Shown: positions 25,803 to 34,737 of the stretch, piece by piece | Layout of the letters: each line of letters opens with the position of its first letter | Position numbering within the stretch: the first letter of the stretch is position 1 | NCBI RefSeq assembly: GCF_000196615.1 | Contig: NC_014306.1 | Location: 1,240,001 to 1,304,000 of the forward strand | Length of the DNA: 64,000 bases | Reading direction: 5' to 3' | Source: Erwinia billingiae Eb661 | Lineage (GTDB): Bacteria > Pseudomonadota > Gammaproteobacteria > Enterobacterales > Enterobacteriaceae | Made by a program: the position numbers and the translations under genes | The notes under the pieces: model-generated | Database searches by the model: none | The model's input: only the letters and a program-made list of their open reading frames with translations | Told to the model about the DNA's origin: nothing

Positions 25803-26795
25803 TTACGGCATGCCGATAATTATTCGCATTTTTTCAGCTATTCGTTGCCAGAAAAAACCTGAATGGTAAGCTGTGCACTGGAAAACTAAAGTGCTTGTAT
25901 TGCAATTCTCTTTGTAATGATTAACTACCTGCCGTTTTCGTTGTCCGATGGCCTCACCTTCATAGTTTTGTTCAACCCAGGCTTTATCTTGGTTTTGGCC
26001 TGCCATGACAACCATTTTTAAAATTGGGAGTAATATACCCTCTAAAAGGTAATGGCCATTAATAAATAAATGAGCATTGTGTTTATTTATTCCACGCTGC
26101 AATAGTAGTTCAAGGTGCGAATTATAATTCTCATTGTCATTTATTTGTTTGTTGTAGGTGTGAATATATTCATCTACCTTTTTTTTAACTTCAATTATAG
26201 TATTTTCATTCACAGTAAGGTCTGCATTGAGAAGTCTGTGACCATCAGGTAAATGGGTAACTATATTGAATAAATTTTCTGGGTGTGCCTGCGGTTCATT
26301 ATTATGTAGCCATGAAAAAAGCGAAAGCGCAGGGTAAATGGTATCTGCATATTTTTCTAAGGAAAGTTGTAACTGATTCTCAGGGTATGTATGTAAGTGA
26401 AAGCACTCAAGAATGTGATTAATGGCTTCCGATGAGTTGATGTGACTTTCGCGAGAGTAATAAAATGTATGAAGTACATATTTAGTAGTACTTAACTTTT
26501 CTGCGAATTCATTTCTATTGCTGCATAAATAATCATAGTCACTATCGACCCCAACTATAAAATCCTGATGAAGGTTAACATACTCGCGTTCAAGGCTTCT
26601 TTTCGCTTCCGCTCCCCCCTGTGAATAGGGCATGACTCTATATCTCCCAGGACATACAGACTTAACAAGTCCTTCCCAAAATAGACGGTCGGATGCATCT
26701 TCAACATAAAGAAAGCCTGCTGGTTCAGATGTGGTAAATACATTGTATGTATTTAAAAAATTACGACTTGATCTAATTGTATCAAAATCATCCAT
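25803..26795 (-). CDS. DUF4435/TOPRIM-like effector, AriB-like (PARIS)
   Basis: 330 aa. The N-terminal region has the TOPRIM-like acidic set: E32 in LYVEDASDRLFW and D84-x-D86 in IVGVDSDYDYL. Both are hallmarks of DUF4435 proteins. In the PARIS anti-phage system the DUF4435 protein AriB is released from the ATPase AriA on sensing a phage anti-restriction protein and acts as a tRNA nuclease. Leftward, opposite to the late operon; its start overlaps the ATPase stop by 8 nt. AT-rich. Identity as AriB rests on domain and partner, not on a search. Confidence 0.72.
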   Translation of the reverse strand: MDDFDTIRSSRNFLNTYNVFTTSEPAGFLYVEDASDRLFWEGLVKSVCPGRYRVMPYSQGGAEAKRSLEREYVNLHQDFIVGVDSDYDYLCSNRNEFAEKLSTTKYVLHTFYYSRESHINSSEAINHILECFHLHTYPENQLQLSLEKYADTIYPALSLFSWLHNNEPQAHPENLFNIVTHLPDGHRLLNADLTVNENTIIEVKKKVDEYIHTYNKQINDNENYNSHLELLLQRGINKHNAHLFINGHYLLEGILLPILKMVVMAGQNQDKAWVEQNYEGEAIGQRKRQVVNHYKENCNTSTLVFQCTAYHSGFFWQRIAEKMRIIIGMP

Positions 26796-27843
26796 GATTG
26801 TTCTCCGTGATGATATTTTTAATATCTACATAAGAGTCCATGTATCCATTCATGATAATTGCCGGGCTATGCGTTACGATGATGACTTGCATGTTATTAT
26901 TTATTTTACGTAATGCATCGAGTATTTTTTCTTGCCAACTTAAATGTAACGATATTTCCGGCTCGTCCATTAGGAAAATTGCTGGCGAACCACCAATATT
27001 TGCAGCAGTAACTAAGATGTAAATAAGTTGCCTTTCCCCAGATGACAACTGGCTTAAAGTGAGTTTTTTTCTTGTGTTTTCATCAAAAACCCAATACTCA
27101 TTACTTGTGGTGAAGAACTTCTTGTTAGTATCGCTAAGCATTACATTAACTTGTTCTAAAAAAGCATTTATATATAACTCGTTATCGCTTTTTAATAAAT
27201 CCCTCATTTCTTTATCAGTTGCAAGATCAAGTAGGTTTGTAGAGATACTATTACCAATGTCAACATTATTATCAGCATTAAAGGAGATGTTTACAGTGGA
27301 TATGTATCTTATTTTTAATTCATTTCTGATGTATTCTTCAGTTTTTTCTTTGTAGAAAATAGCATCTTTATTTATTTTTAATGTGTCGTTTATTTTTTTA
27401 CTTATACTTTCATCATTAAAAACCATGTCAGTTATTATTTTTGTGATTTCTTCTGTATTTGTTATTGATTTACCTTTGGTTTTTTTTAACTCATCAATTC
27501 GGTTATTGACAGTCATCATTAACAATTCTTTTTTAAACTCATCAGTAATCCCGCCGAAACATATAGATTCATTATCCGTGAAGGACAGTTCTGCAAAATC
27601 ACATATTGATACTAAATACTCATCTCTTTTATTGATAAGTAAAGAGTGAATTAATTTCAGTAAAGTGGTCTTACCCATGCCGTTTTTACCGATGATCACA
27701 GTTACATCTTTGAACTCTAGGAAAATATCTTTATAGCCATAAAGGCCCTTGACTCTAAGATTTTTTATTTTTGGGAATTTTGGGAGGCTATTCATTTTTT
27801 TCTCTTCAATTTTTTTCACTAGTGTAAGGGATTTTTCGGTCAT
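26788..27843 (-). CDS. AAA/ABC-type ATPase, AriA-like (PARIS)
   Basis: About 351 aa from the ATG at 27843; the ATG at 27795 (GAAGAG 6 nt upstream) or 27921 are alternatives. Walker A GKNGMGKTT (~52-60), ABC signature QLSSGERQ (~265), Walker B AIFLMDEPEISLH (~290) and switch His in IIVTHSP (~324). The middle is helical, as in AAA15/OLD-like ATPases. It would be the sensor/cage protein AriA that holds AriB. Low GC and inverted orientation relative to S and V mark it as acquired cargo. Confidence 0.72.
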   Translation of the reverse strand: MTEKSLTLVKKIEEKKMNSLPKFPKIKNLRVKGLYGYKDIFLEFKDVTVIIGKNGMGKTTLLKLIHSLLINKRDEYLVSICDFAELSFTDNESICFGGITDEFKKELLMMTVNNRIDELKKTKGKSITNTEEITKIITDMVFNDESISKKINDTLKINKDAIFYKEKTEEYIRNELKIRYISTVNISFNADNNVDIGNSISTNLLDLATDKEMRDLLKSDNELYINAFLEQVNVMLSDTNKKFFTTSNEYWVFDENTRKKLTLSQLSSGERQLIYILVTAANIGGSPAIFLMDEPEISLHLSWQEKILDALRKINNNMQVIIVTHSPAIIMNGYMDSYVDIKNIITENNHG

Positions 27844-28185
27844 ACGCACCCTAGTAAGTGTTTCCGCTTTTTGTATTCTGAAGTGGTTTCGCCCGTCTGG
27901 GGCAGTTTTTTCACAGAACACTTCATATGGCGGTAAATCAGAATGTTAACTTCATCACCCAGGGTATTGCGATCCTTTTTCGTTTCTGATGGCATCGCAA
28001 TGACTGATTAATTGTGTTCCTTTTATGAGCCGTATCTATAAACTTAAAATCATGCACACAGTGTTCTACGTTTGATCCATAGTTACAGGGCAGCGGTACT
28101 AACCTGTTTCAATTAATGTTATCAGCGTTCGCTTATGGCATAAAGCAAACTGTCTGAGCAGTTTAGATGAGAGCAGGCTTTCCGT

Positions 28186-28203
28186 TGTATCACCTATCTC
28201 ACA
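28186..28203 (+). promoter_or_regulatory. Ogr-type activator site (TGT-N12-ACA) upstream of V
   Basis: TGT (28186-28188), 12 nt, ACA (28201-28203) within GTTGTATC...CTCACAAT. P2 has a late promoter before V. The centre is 55 nt from the V start codon, so a start site at -55 spacing would fall on the ATG itself; the real start may lie slightly upstream. The region 27844-28249 holds no gene. Confidence 0.5.
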
Positions 28204-28249
28204 ATGCCCATCACTCCCAGTCAAGTTTTGATCATGGCACCCTCCTTCT

Positions 28250-28828
28250 ATGAACACACAACTGACCGAAATCATGCGCCTTATCACCAACCTTGTCCGC
28301 ACCGGAACCGTCTCGGAAGTGGATAAAGATAACTGGCTGTGCCGGGTGAAAACGGGCGACCTTGAAACTAACTGGATTAACTGGCTGACATTACGCGCAG
28401 GAAGTTCCCGCACCTGGTGGAAACCATCAGTGGGTGAGCAGGTTGTGCTCCTGAGTCTGGGCGGCAATCTTGAAACCGCCTTTGCACTGCCCGCCGTGTA
28501 TTCCGAGGCTTTCCCGCCACCTTCAGATTCTGAAGATGGCAGCGTGACGGAGTACCCGGACGGCGGCTGGTTTGAATATGAACCCGCCACCGGGCGCTGG
28601 CTGATAAAAGGCATAAAGAGCGTGCTGATTGAGGCCTCGGACAGCATAGAGCTGAAAACAGGCGCGTTCATTGTCACCGCAGACCAGACGCAAATTAACA
28701 GCGAAGTTGTCATTAACGGCGGCGTGACGCAGGGCGGCGGGGCGATGACATCTAACGGCGTGGTGGCGGACGGTCACACGCATGATGGCGTGGCAAAAGG
28801 CGGTGCAAGTACCGGAGGGCCACACTGA
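28250..28828 (+). CDS. V: baseplate assembly protein, spike (P2 gpV)
   Basis: 192 aa. TGTVSEVDKDNWLCRVKTGDLETNWINWLTLRAGSSRTWWKPSVGEQVVLLSLGGNLETAFALPA is the gpV OB-fold; the C-terminal beta-helix ends in DGHTHDGVAKGG, the metal-binding tip HxH. Pierces the host membrane. No clear ribosome site; CCTCCT precedes the ATG on this strand. Confidence 0.94.
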   Translation: MNTQLTEIMRLITNLVRTGTVSEVDKDNWLCRVKTGDLETNWINWLTLRAGSSRTWWKPSVGEQVVLLSLGGNLETAFALPAVYSEAFPPPSDSEDGSVTEYPDGGWFEYEPATGRWLIKGIKSVLIEASDSIELKTGAFIVTADQTQINSEVVINGGVTQGGGAMTSNGVVADGHTHDGVAKGGASTGGPH

Positions 28829-29184
28829 TGATGTATCTGGGAATGAACCGGGATACCGGCGAAGCCATTACCGATATTGAACATATCCGCCAGTCGGTGC
28901 GTGACATTCTGATTACGCCGGAGGGTAGCAGGGTGGCACGACGCGAATACGGTTCACTTTTATCGGTGCTGATTGACCAGCCGCAAAATGATGTGGTGCG
29001 CCTGCAGGTCATGGCGGCCACCTATTCGGCCCTCAGTCGATGGGAGCCACGTATCCGGCTTGATACGGTGAACCTGACGACTGATTTTGATGGCTCGATG
29101 CAGGTTGATATTGCCGGGCAGCGCGATGACGGCTCACCGGTTTCTATGTCGGTATCAACGGGGGTGAACAGTGGCAGTAATTGA
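28828..29184 (+). CDS. W: baseplate wedge protein (P2 gpW)
   Basis: 118 aa. MYLGMNRDTGEAITDIEHIRQSVRDILITPEGSRVARREYGS is the P2 W / T4 gp25-like pattern with the conserved EYG. Overlaps V by one base and J by 14 nt. Confidence 0.94.
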   Translation: MMYLGMNRDTGEAITDIEHIRQSVRDILITPEGSRVARREYGSLLSVLIDQPQNDVVRLQVMAATYSALSRWEPRIRLDTVNLTTDFDGSMQVDIAGQRDDGSPVSMSVSTGVNSGSN

Positions 29185-30085
29185 TTTATCACAACTACCC
29201 GCGCCGCAGGTTGTCCTGGTGCCGGATTTTGAGGTGCTGCTGGCTGAGCGTAAAGAGGCGCTGATCGCACTTTATCCGGTGGATAAACAGGAGGCGGTGC
29301 GCCGGGTGCTGGCGCTGGAATCCGATCCGCAGGTCAAAACCCTGCAGGAAAACGTTTATCGAGAAATCCTGCTGCTTCAGCGGATTAATGAGGCGGCACA
29401 GGCGGTGATGGTTGCCTACGCCCTGAGCAGCGATCTGGACCAGCTGGCAGCCAACTACAACGTATCCCGCCTGACCATCACGCCTGCTGATACCGATGCC
29501 GTGCCGCCGGTGGATGCCGTAATGGAGTCGGACGACGATCTGCGCCTCAGAGTGCCAAATGCTTTTGAAGGTTTATCCGTAGCTGGTCCAACGGCGGCAT
29601 ACGAGTTTTACGCCAAGAGCGCGGACGGGCGCGTGGCGGATGTGTCTGCCACCAGTCCGTTACCGGCAGAGGTACTGATCACCGTGCTGAGCCGCGAGGG
29701 TGACGGCACGGCATCCGCTGATCTGCTGACCATTGTCGATAAGGCGCTGAATGCCGAAACCGTCAGGCCGGTGGCGGACAGAGTCACGACTCAGGGGGCG
29801 GAGATTTTCAGTTACAGCGTGGATGCCCGGCTGCATCTGTTTGACGGCGTGACGGCGGGGCCGTGTCTGGCCGCAGCGAAAACTGCGCTGGCTGCCTATC
29901 TGACTGAGCAGGGCAGGCTGGGGCGCAGCGTGCGGAGGGAGTCTTACGGCGCGGTGCTGCGCGTGGCCGGCGTTGACTGGGTGGAAGTAATCGAACCTGC
30001 AGCGGACATCATTATGGACCGCACGCAGACCGGTTACTGCACAGGAACGGCTGTAGCCATTGCGGATCAGGATGATGCGGAATGA
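29171..30085 (+). CDS. J: baseplate assembly protein (P2 gpJ)
   Basis: 304 aa with a GTG start. VIDLSQLPAPQVV start and ALSSDLDQLAANYNVSRLTITPAD match gpJ (T4 gp6-like wedge component). C-terminal ADIIMDRTQTGYCTG. Overlaps W upstream and I by 4 nt downstream. Confidence 0.94.
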   Translation: MAVIDLSQLPAPQVVLVPDFEVLLAERKEALIALYPVDKQEAVRRVLALESDPQVKTLQENVYREILLLQRINEAAQAVMVAYALSSDLDQLAANYNVSRLTITPADTDAVPPVDAVMESDDDLRLRVPNAFEGLSVAGPTAAYEFYAKSADGRVADVSATSPLPAEVLITVLSREGDGTASADLLTIVDKALNAETVRPVADRVTTQGAEIFSYSVDARLHLFDGVTAGPCLAAAKTALAAYLTEQGRLGRSVRRESYGAVLRVAGVDWVEVIEPAADIIMDRTQTGYCTGTAVAIADQDDAE

Positions 30086-30696
30086 GCCTGAATAACAGCC
30101 TGATGCCGCCGGGATCATCCACGCTTGAGCGACGAATGGCGGAGGTGTGCAGCGGGATTACAGGTCTTGAGGTGCCATTGCGTGACCTGTGGGATCCGGC
30201 CACCTGCCCGGTACTGTTCCTGCCGTATCTTGCCTGGGCGTTTTCGGTAGACCGCTGGGACGAAGCCTGGGCGGAAAGCGTCAAGCGCCGGGTGGTGATG
30301 GATGCGTTTTATATCCATCAGCATAAAGGCACAACCAGCGCCATTCGCCGCGTGGTGGAGCCGTTTGGCTTTCTCATTCGCATTATCGAGTGGTGGCAGA
30401 CCGGTGAGGCACCCGGCACGTTCCGCCTGGATATCGGCGTGCAGGACCAGGGCATTACCGAAGAAACCTATCAGGAGCTGGAGCGGCTGATCGGCGATGC
30501 GAAGCCATGTAGCCGCCATATGCTGGGGATGTCCATCAATCTGCAGGTTGACGGCCAGATGCGAGTGGCGGCCGCCAGCTATGACGGTGATGACATGACC
30601 GTTTATCCCTACACCCCGGAAATTATCTCCGTCAGCGGCACCGTTTACGGCGGCGCGGCGGTTCACGTTATCGATCTGCTGGAAGTGGGACCATGA
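30082..30696 (+). CDS. I: tail protein (P2 gpI)
   Basis: 204 aa. NNSLMPPGSSTLERRMAE...WDPATCPVLFLPYLAWAFSVDRWDEAWAESVKRRVV is the gpI pattern. Baseplate protein that helps attach the tail fibre. Overlaps H by 4 nt. Confidence 0.93.
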   Translation: MSLNNSLMPPGSSTLERRMAEVCSGITGLEVPLRDLWDPATCPVLFLPYLAWAFSVDRWDEAWAESVKRRVVMDAFYIHQHKGTTSAIRRVVEPFGFLIRIIEWWQTGEAPGTFRLDIGVQDQGITEETYQELERLIGDAKPCSRHMLGMSINLQVDGQMRVAAASYDGDDMTVYPYTPEIISVSGTVYGGAAVHVIDLLEVGP

Positions 30697-31808
30697 CACA
30701 AAAATATTATGCCATCGTGACTAACCTCGGCGCGGCGAAGATTGCGAATGCCGCCGCGCTGGGCACCAAACTGAACATTACCCAGATGGCCGTGGGTGAC
30801 GGGAACGGCTCGCTGCCAACGCCCAGCGCAACACAAACGGCGCTGGTGAATGAGAACCGGCGGGCAGCAATCAATGCGCTGAGCGTCGATCCGGCGAACG
30901 CCAGCCAGATTGTCGCCGAGCAGATTATTCCCGAAACGGATGGGGGATTCTGGATCCGTGAGATGGGGCTGTTTTCCGAGGACGGTACGCTGATTGCGGT
31001 GTGCAATACGCCGGAAACCTACAAGCCAGCGCTGCAGGAGGGAAGCGGGCGCACGCAGACCGTCCGCATGATCCTGATTGTAAACAGCACGGATGCCATC
31101 ACCCTCAAAATTGACCCGTCAGTGGTTCTGGCAACCCGTAAATATGTGGATGAAGCCATCCTGACGGTCAGGCAGTACGCTGAAGAGCTGATGACCGAGC
31201 ACAACGGAGCCGCCAATCCCCATAAGCAATATCTTCAGATTGCAAATGCCCTGAAGGAGATTAAGGACGCCGGTAAAATAGCTGACGTTCTGACAAATCT
31301 TGGTCTGGGTGCTGGCTCTGCGCTACCGGTTGGCGTGCCATTGCCCTGGTCGCTTGCCTCTGTCCCCGAAGGATGGCTGAAATGTAATGGTGCCTCGTTC
31401 AGCGCCACAACGTATCCGGTGCTGGCAAAAGCGTACCCCTCACTGAAATTGCCTGATTTGAGAGGTGAGTTTATTCGTGGATGGGATGACGGGCGGGCTG
31501 CAGACAATGCCCGTGCACTGCTTTCGGCGCAGGCGGCCACATCAATCAGAACGGCAGCGCTTGATTATTATGGCGCTGATGCAACGACAACCAACGGCAC
31601 CATTGGTACCTCTTTCAGTCAGGCAGACAGCGTAACAAGTTCACAGCCTGGCGATGCTAAATCTCCTGCAAACGGCGCGCTTGGCGCAATTCTTAACGAC
31701 AACAGTATGTATGCCGAGCAAAAACAGGGTGGGGTTATCACCAGCAGTCAGTGGATTTCTGTACGCCCACGTAACGTGGCATTTAACTACATTGTGAGGG
31801 CTGCATAA
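30693..31808 (+). CDS. H: tail fibre protein (P2 gpH-like, short)
   Basis: 371 aa, much shorter than P2 H (669). N-terminal tail-attachment domain KYYAIVTNLGAAKIANAAALGTKLNITQMAVGDGNG is conserved; a phage collar domain follows (PVGVPLPWSLASVPEGWLKCNGASFSATTYPVLAKAY...LPDLRGEFIRGWDDGR) and the end SSQWISVRPRNVAFNYIVRAA is that of tip domains. Receptor range is set by the C-terminal part. Confidence 0.92.
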   Translation: MTQKYYAIVTNLGAAKIANAAALGTKLNITQMAVGDGNGSLPTPSATQTALVNENRRAAINALSVDPANASQIVAEQIIPETDGGFWIREMGLFSEDGTLIAVCNTPETYKPALQEGSGRTQTVRMILIVNSTDAITLKIDPSVVLATRKYVDEAILTVRQYAEELMTEHNGAANPHKQYLQIANALKEIKDAGKIADVLTNLGLGAGSALPVGVPLPWSLASVPEGWLKCNGASFSATTYPVLAKAYPSLKLPDLRGEFIRGWDDGRAADNARALLSAQAATSIRTAALDYYGADATTTNGTIGTSFSQADSVTSSQPGDAKSPANGALGAILNDNSMYAEQKQGGVITSSQWISVRPRNVAFNYIVRAA

Positions 31809-32398
31809 TGGCTAAGGTGATATTAGATAATGACGGGCTGGCAAAGTCTGCAGGCACGCTGAAGGTCTATAACTTCGACGCTGTCAGCGGGGAATATACC
31901 GGAACAACGGATGAATATCTGTTGCCCGGTGTGGGCATCCCGGCCAATGCCAGCACGTCAGTGCCGCCATCAGTGGCCGCCGGGCAGGTGGCAATTTTCC
32001 GTAATGGTGGTTGGGTGGCCGAACCAGACCACCGTGGCGAAACGGTTTATTCAGTGGCTGATGGTTCTGAAGTCATGGTTACAGAAACGGGGGAATATCG
32101 CTCTGGTACCACGGCACTTAAACCGTCCTCGGTCTTTGACGTATGGGACGGCAAAAAGTGGGTAACGGACACGGATGCCCGGCGTGCCGCGAATGTTGCT
32201 GAGGCCACCCGCCACAAGGCGGAATTGATCAGCCAGGCGAACAGCACGACGCAGGCATGGCAGACGCAGCTTTCACTGGGCATTATCACAGACGCGGACA
32301 AGGCTTCGCTGACGGTCTGGATGCAGTATATCCAGATGGTCCAGGCGGTTGATGTTTCTACAGCCCCCGATATCAACTGGCCGCAGATGCCAGCATAA
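31808..32398 (+). CDS. G: tail fibre assembly chaperone (P2 gpG/Tfa)
   Basis: 196 aa. C-terminal caudovirales tail-fibre-assembly domain: ARRAANVAEATRHKAELISQANSTTQAWQTQLSLGIITDADKASLTVWMQYIQMVQAVD...INWPQMPA. Assists trimerisation of the fibre. Overlaps H by one base. Confidence 0.92.
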   Translation: MAKVILDNDGLAKSAGTLKVYNFDAVSGEYTGTTDEYLLPGVGIPANASTSVPPSVAAGQVAIFRNGGWVAEPDHRGETVYSVADGSEVMVTETGEYRSGTTALKPSSVFDVWDGKKWVTDTDARRAANVAEATRHKAELISQANSTTQAWQTQLSLGIITDADKASLTVWMQYIQMVQAVDVSTAPDINWPQMPA

Positions 32399-32404
32399 CC
32401 ACCC

Positions 32405-32427
32405 GGCCCGCCAGCGGGCCTGTTTTA
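32405..32427 (+). terminator. intrinsic terminator after gene G
   Basis: GGCCCG (32405-32410), CCAG loop, CGGGCC (32415-32420), then TGTTTTATTT. Ends the V-G transcript before the FI promoter. Confidence 0.75.
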
Positions 32428-32429
32428 TT

Positions 32430-32447
32430 TGTACCAATCCCCACACA
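32430..32447 (+). promoter_or_regulatory. Ogr-type activator site (TGT-N12-ACA) upstream of FI
   Basis: TGT (32430-32432) and ACA (32445-32447) with 12 nt between. Centred at -55, the start site would lie near 32493, leaving a ~24-nt leader with AGGAG before the FI ATG. Matches the P2 F operon promoter position. Confidence 0.7.
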
Positions 32448-32517
32448 ACGGCAACCGAGTGCAGTAACCCGCCTGACCTCTCACCATAGCGAAACCCCTT
32501 AACAGGAGATTCGTTAC

Positions 32518-33690
32518 ATGGCGCAAGACTATCACCACGGCGTGCGCGTTGAGGAAATCAACGAAGGCACCCGAACCATTACCACCGTCAGCACGGCAAT
32601 CGTGGGCATGGTCTGCACCGGCGATGATGCCGATGCGGCGATGTTTCCGCTCAATAAGCCCGTGCTGGTTACTGACGTACTGACCGCCAGCGGTAAGGCC
32701 GGGGAATCCGGCACGCTGGCCCGTTCACTGGATGCGATTGCCGACCAGGCGAAACCCGTTACCGTGATTGTGCGCGTGGCGCAGGGCGAAACCGAAGCGG
32801 AAACCACAACCAATATCATCGGCGGCGTGACGACGGACGGCAAACGCACCGGCATGAAAGCGCTGCTGGCCGCGCAGGCGCAGCTGGGCGTTAAGCCGCG
32901 CATTCTTGGCGTGCCGGGGCATGACACGCAGGCGGTGGCTACCGAGCTGCTGTCCGTGGCGCAGAGCCTGCGCGGCTTTGCCTATCTGGCGGCGTATGGC
33001 TGTAAAACCGTTGAAGAGGCGATTGCCTATCGCGACAACTTCAGCCAGCGCGAAGGGATGCTTATCTGGCCGGACTTCATCAACTTTGACACCGTGACCA
33101 GTGCGGACGCGACGGCCTATGCCACCGCCCGCGCGCTGGGCCTGCGCGCCAAAATTGACGAGCAGACCGGCTGGCATAAAACCCTGTCGAACGTGGGCGT
33201 GAACGGCGTCACCGGCATTTCCGCCGATGTGTTCTGGGACCTGCAGGATCCGGCAACGGATGCGGGCCTGCTAAACAAGAACGACATCACCACGCTTATC
33301 CGCAAGGACGGCTTTCGCTTCTGGGGTTCCCGTTGCCTGAGTGACGATCCGCTGTTTGCCTTTGAAAACTACACGCGCACCGCGCAGGTTCTGGCCGACA
33401 CGATGGCGGAAGCACACATGTGGTCTGTGGATGGCCCGCTTAACCCGTCACTGGCCCGCGACATCATTGAAGGTATCCGCGCCAAAATGCGCCAGCTGGT
33501 TAACCAGGGTTATCTCATTGGCGGTGACTGCTGGCTGGACGAAAGCGTGAATACCAAAGACACGCTGAAAGCCGGGCAGCTGCTGATTGATTACGACTAC
33601 ACGCCGGTGCCACCGCTGGAAAACCTGCTGCTGCGCCAGCGTATTACTGACCAGTATCTGGTGAACTTTGCCAGCCGCGTCAGCGCATAA
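32518..33690 (+). CDS. FI: contractile tail sheath protein (P2 gpFI)
   Basis: 390 aa (P2: 396). [52 protein letters not shown] start is diagnostic. C-terminal [36 protein letters not shown] also conserved. Contracts to drive the tube. Confidence 0.95.
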   Translation: MAQDYHHGVRVEEINEGTRTITTVSTAIVGMVCTGDDADAAMFPLNKPVLVTDVLTASGKAGESGTLARSLDAIADQAKPVTVIVRVAQGETEAETTTNIIGGVTTDGKRTGMKALLAAQAQLGVKPRILGVPGHDTQAVATELLSVAQSLRGFAYLAAYGCKTVEEAIAYRDNFSQREGMLIWPDFINFDTVTSADATAYATARALGLRAKIDEQTGWHKTLSNVGVNGVTGISADVFWDLQDPATDAGLLNKNDITTLIRKDGFRFWGSRCLSDDPLFAFENYTRTAQVLADTMAEAHMWSVDGPLNPSLARDIIEGIRAKMRQLVNQGYLIGGDCWLDESVNTKDTLKAGQLLIDYDYTPVPPLENLLLRQRITDQYLVNFASRVSA

Positions 33691-33702
33691 GGAGACGGAA
33701 AC

Positions 33703-34218
33703 ATGGCCTTACCCCGCAAGCTTAAACACCTCAACATGTTCAATGCCGGAAACAACTGGATGGGCATCGTGGAGTCCGTGACGCTGCCTAAATTCACCCG
33801 CAAGTTTGAAAAATACCGTGGCGGCGGTATGCCCGGCGCGGTGGATATCGATATGGGGCTGGATGACGGTGCGCTGGATACCGAATTCAGCATTGGCGGC
33901 ACCGAACTGCTGCTGTTTAAGCAACTGGGAGCCACCACCGTTGACGGCATCCAGCTGCGTTTTACCGGATCTATTCAGCGCGATGACACCGCTGAAGTGC
34001 AGGCCGTTGAGCTGGTCGTTCGTGGCCGCCACAAGGAAGTGGACTCCGGCGAATGGAAATCGGGCGAATCCAGCACCACCAAAGTGTCCGGCACCAACAG
34101 CTATGCCAGGCTGACCATTAACGGCGAGGTGCTTTACGAGGTTGACCTGGTGAACATGGTCGAAGTCGTGGGCGGCGTGGACATGCTGGAAGCACACCGC
34201 AACGCGCTGGGCCTCTGA
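33703..34218 (+). CDS. FII: tail tube protein (P2 gpFII)
   Basis: 171 aa. ALPRKLKHLNMFNAGNNWMGIVESVTLPKFTRKFEKYRGGGMPGAVDIDMGLDDGALDTEFSIGG matches P2 FII. Forms the inner tube. Confidence 0.95.
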   Translation: MALPRKLKHLNMFNAGNNWMGIVESVTLPKFTRKFEKYRGGGMPGAVDIDMGLDDGALDTEFSIGGTELLLFKQLGATTVDGIQLRFTGSIQRDDTAEVQAVELVVRGRHKEVDSGEWKSGESSTTKVSGTNSYARLTINGEVLYEVDLVNMVEVVGGVDMLEAHRNALGL

Positions 34219-34276
34219 TTACTCCGGCAGGTGAAACCCTGCCGCTTATTCCTACTGAATTCAGGAACTGAACAAC

Positions 34277-34600
34277 ATGGCTAAAGAAGCTGAACAGGCG
34301 GTAATCCTGCCGCTGCAAAAAATCGTTGTGCTGGATACGCCTATCCAGCGCGGCAAAGAAACCATCACCCAGGTCACCCTGCGTAAGCCCCAGTCCGGTT
34401 CGCTGCGCGGCACCCGCCTGCAGGCGCTGATGGACATGGACGTCAATGCGATGATGGTTGTGCTCCCGCGCATTTCGGTGCCTGCGCTTCAGCCGCACGA
34501 AATCAACGAAATGGACCCTGCCGATCTGCTGCTGCTGTCGGTTGAGGTGGTGACTTTTTTGTTGCCGAAGTCGGTGACGTCGGATTTCCAGACGGCCTGA
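34277..34600 (+). CDS. E: tail assembly chaperone (P2 gpE)
   Basis: 107 aa in the zero frame. Ends ...VEVVTFLLPKSVTSDFQTA. Binds the tape-measure protein during assembly. The T TTT TTG at 34555-34561 allows a -1 slip into E' (separate entry). Confidence 0.9.
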   Translation: MAKEAEQAVILPLQKIVVLDTPIQRGKETITQVTLRKPQSGSLRGTRLQALMDMDVNAMMVVLPRISVPALQPHEINEMDPADLLLLSVEVVTFLLPKSVTSDFQTA

Positions 34601-34737
34601 CGGTAGACGATTTGGTGGCGGACATTGCCACCGTATTTCACTGGCCGCCCTCTGCAACGGAGAACATGCCACTGACAGAGGTTCTGGAGTGGCGGCACAG
34701 GGCAGTTTTACGCAGCGGAGCCGGTGACGATGAGTGA
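34277..34737 (+). CDS. E': E+E' extended product by -1 ribosomal frameshift
   Basis: The heptamer T-TTT-TTG (34555-34561) is in the proper zero frame near the end of E. Slipping back one base reads FVAEVGDVGFPDGL and then DDLVADIATVFHWPPSATE...LTEVLEWRHRAVLRSGA, which is the P2 E' pattern, ending in TGA at 34735-34737. P2 uses the same slippery sequence. Both products are needed for tail assembly in P2. Confidence 0.88.

Noticed and set aside
27844..28249. Possible extra gene between the ATPase and V
   Set aside because: Minus-strand frames here overlap V or lack ribosome sites; only a late-promoter site is supported.
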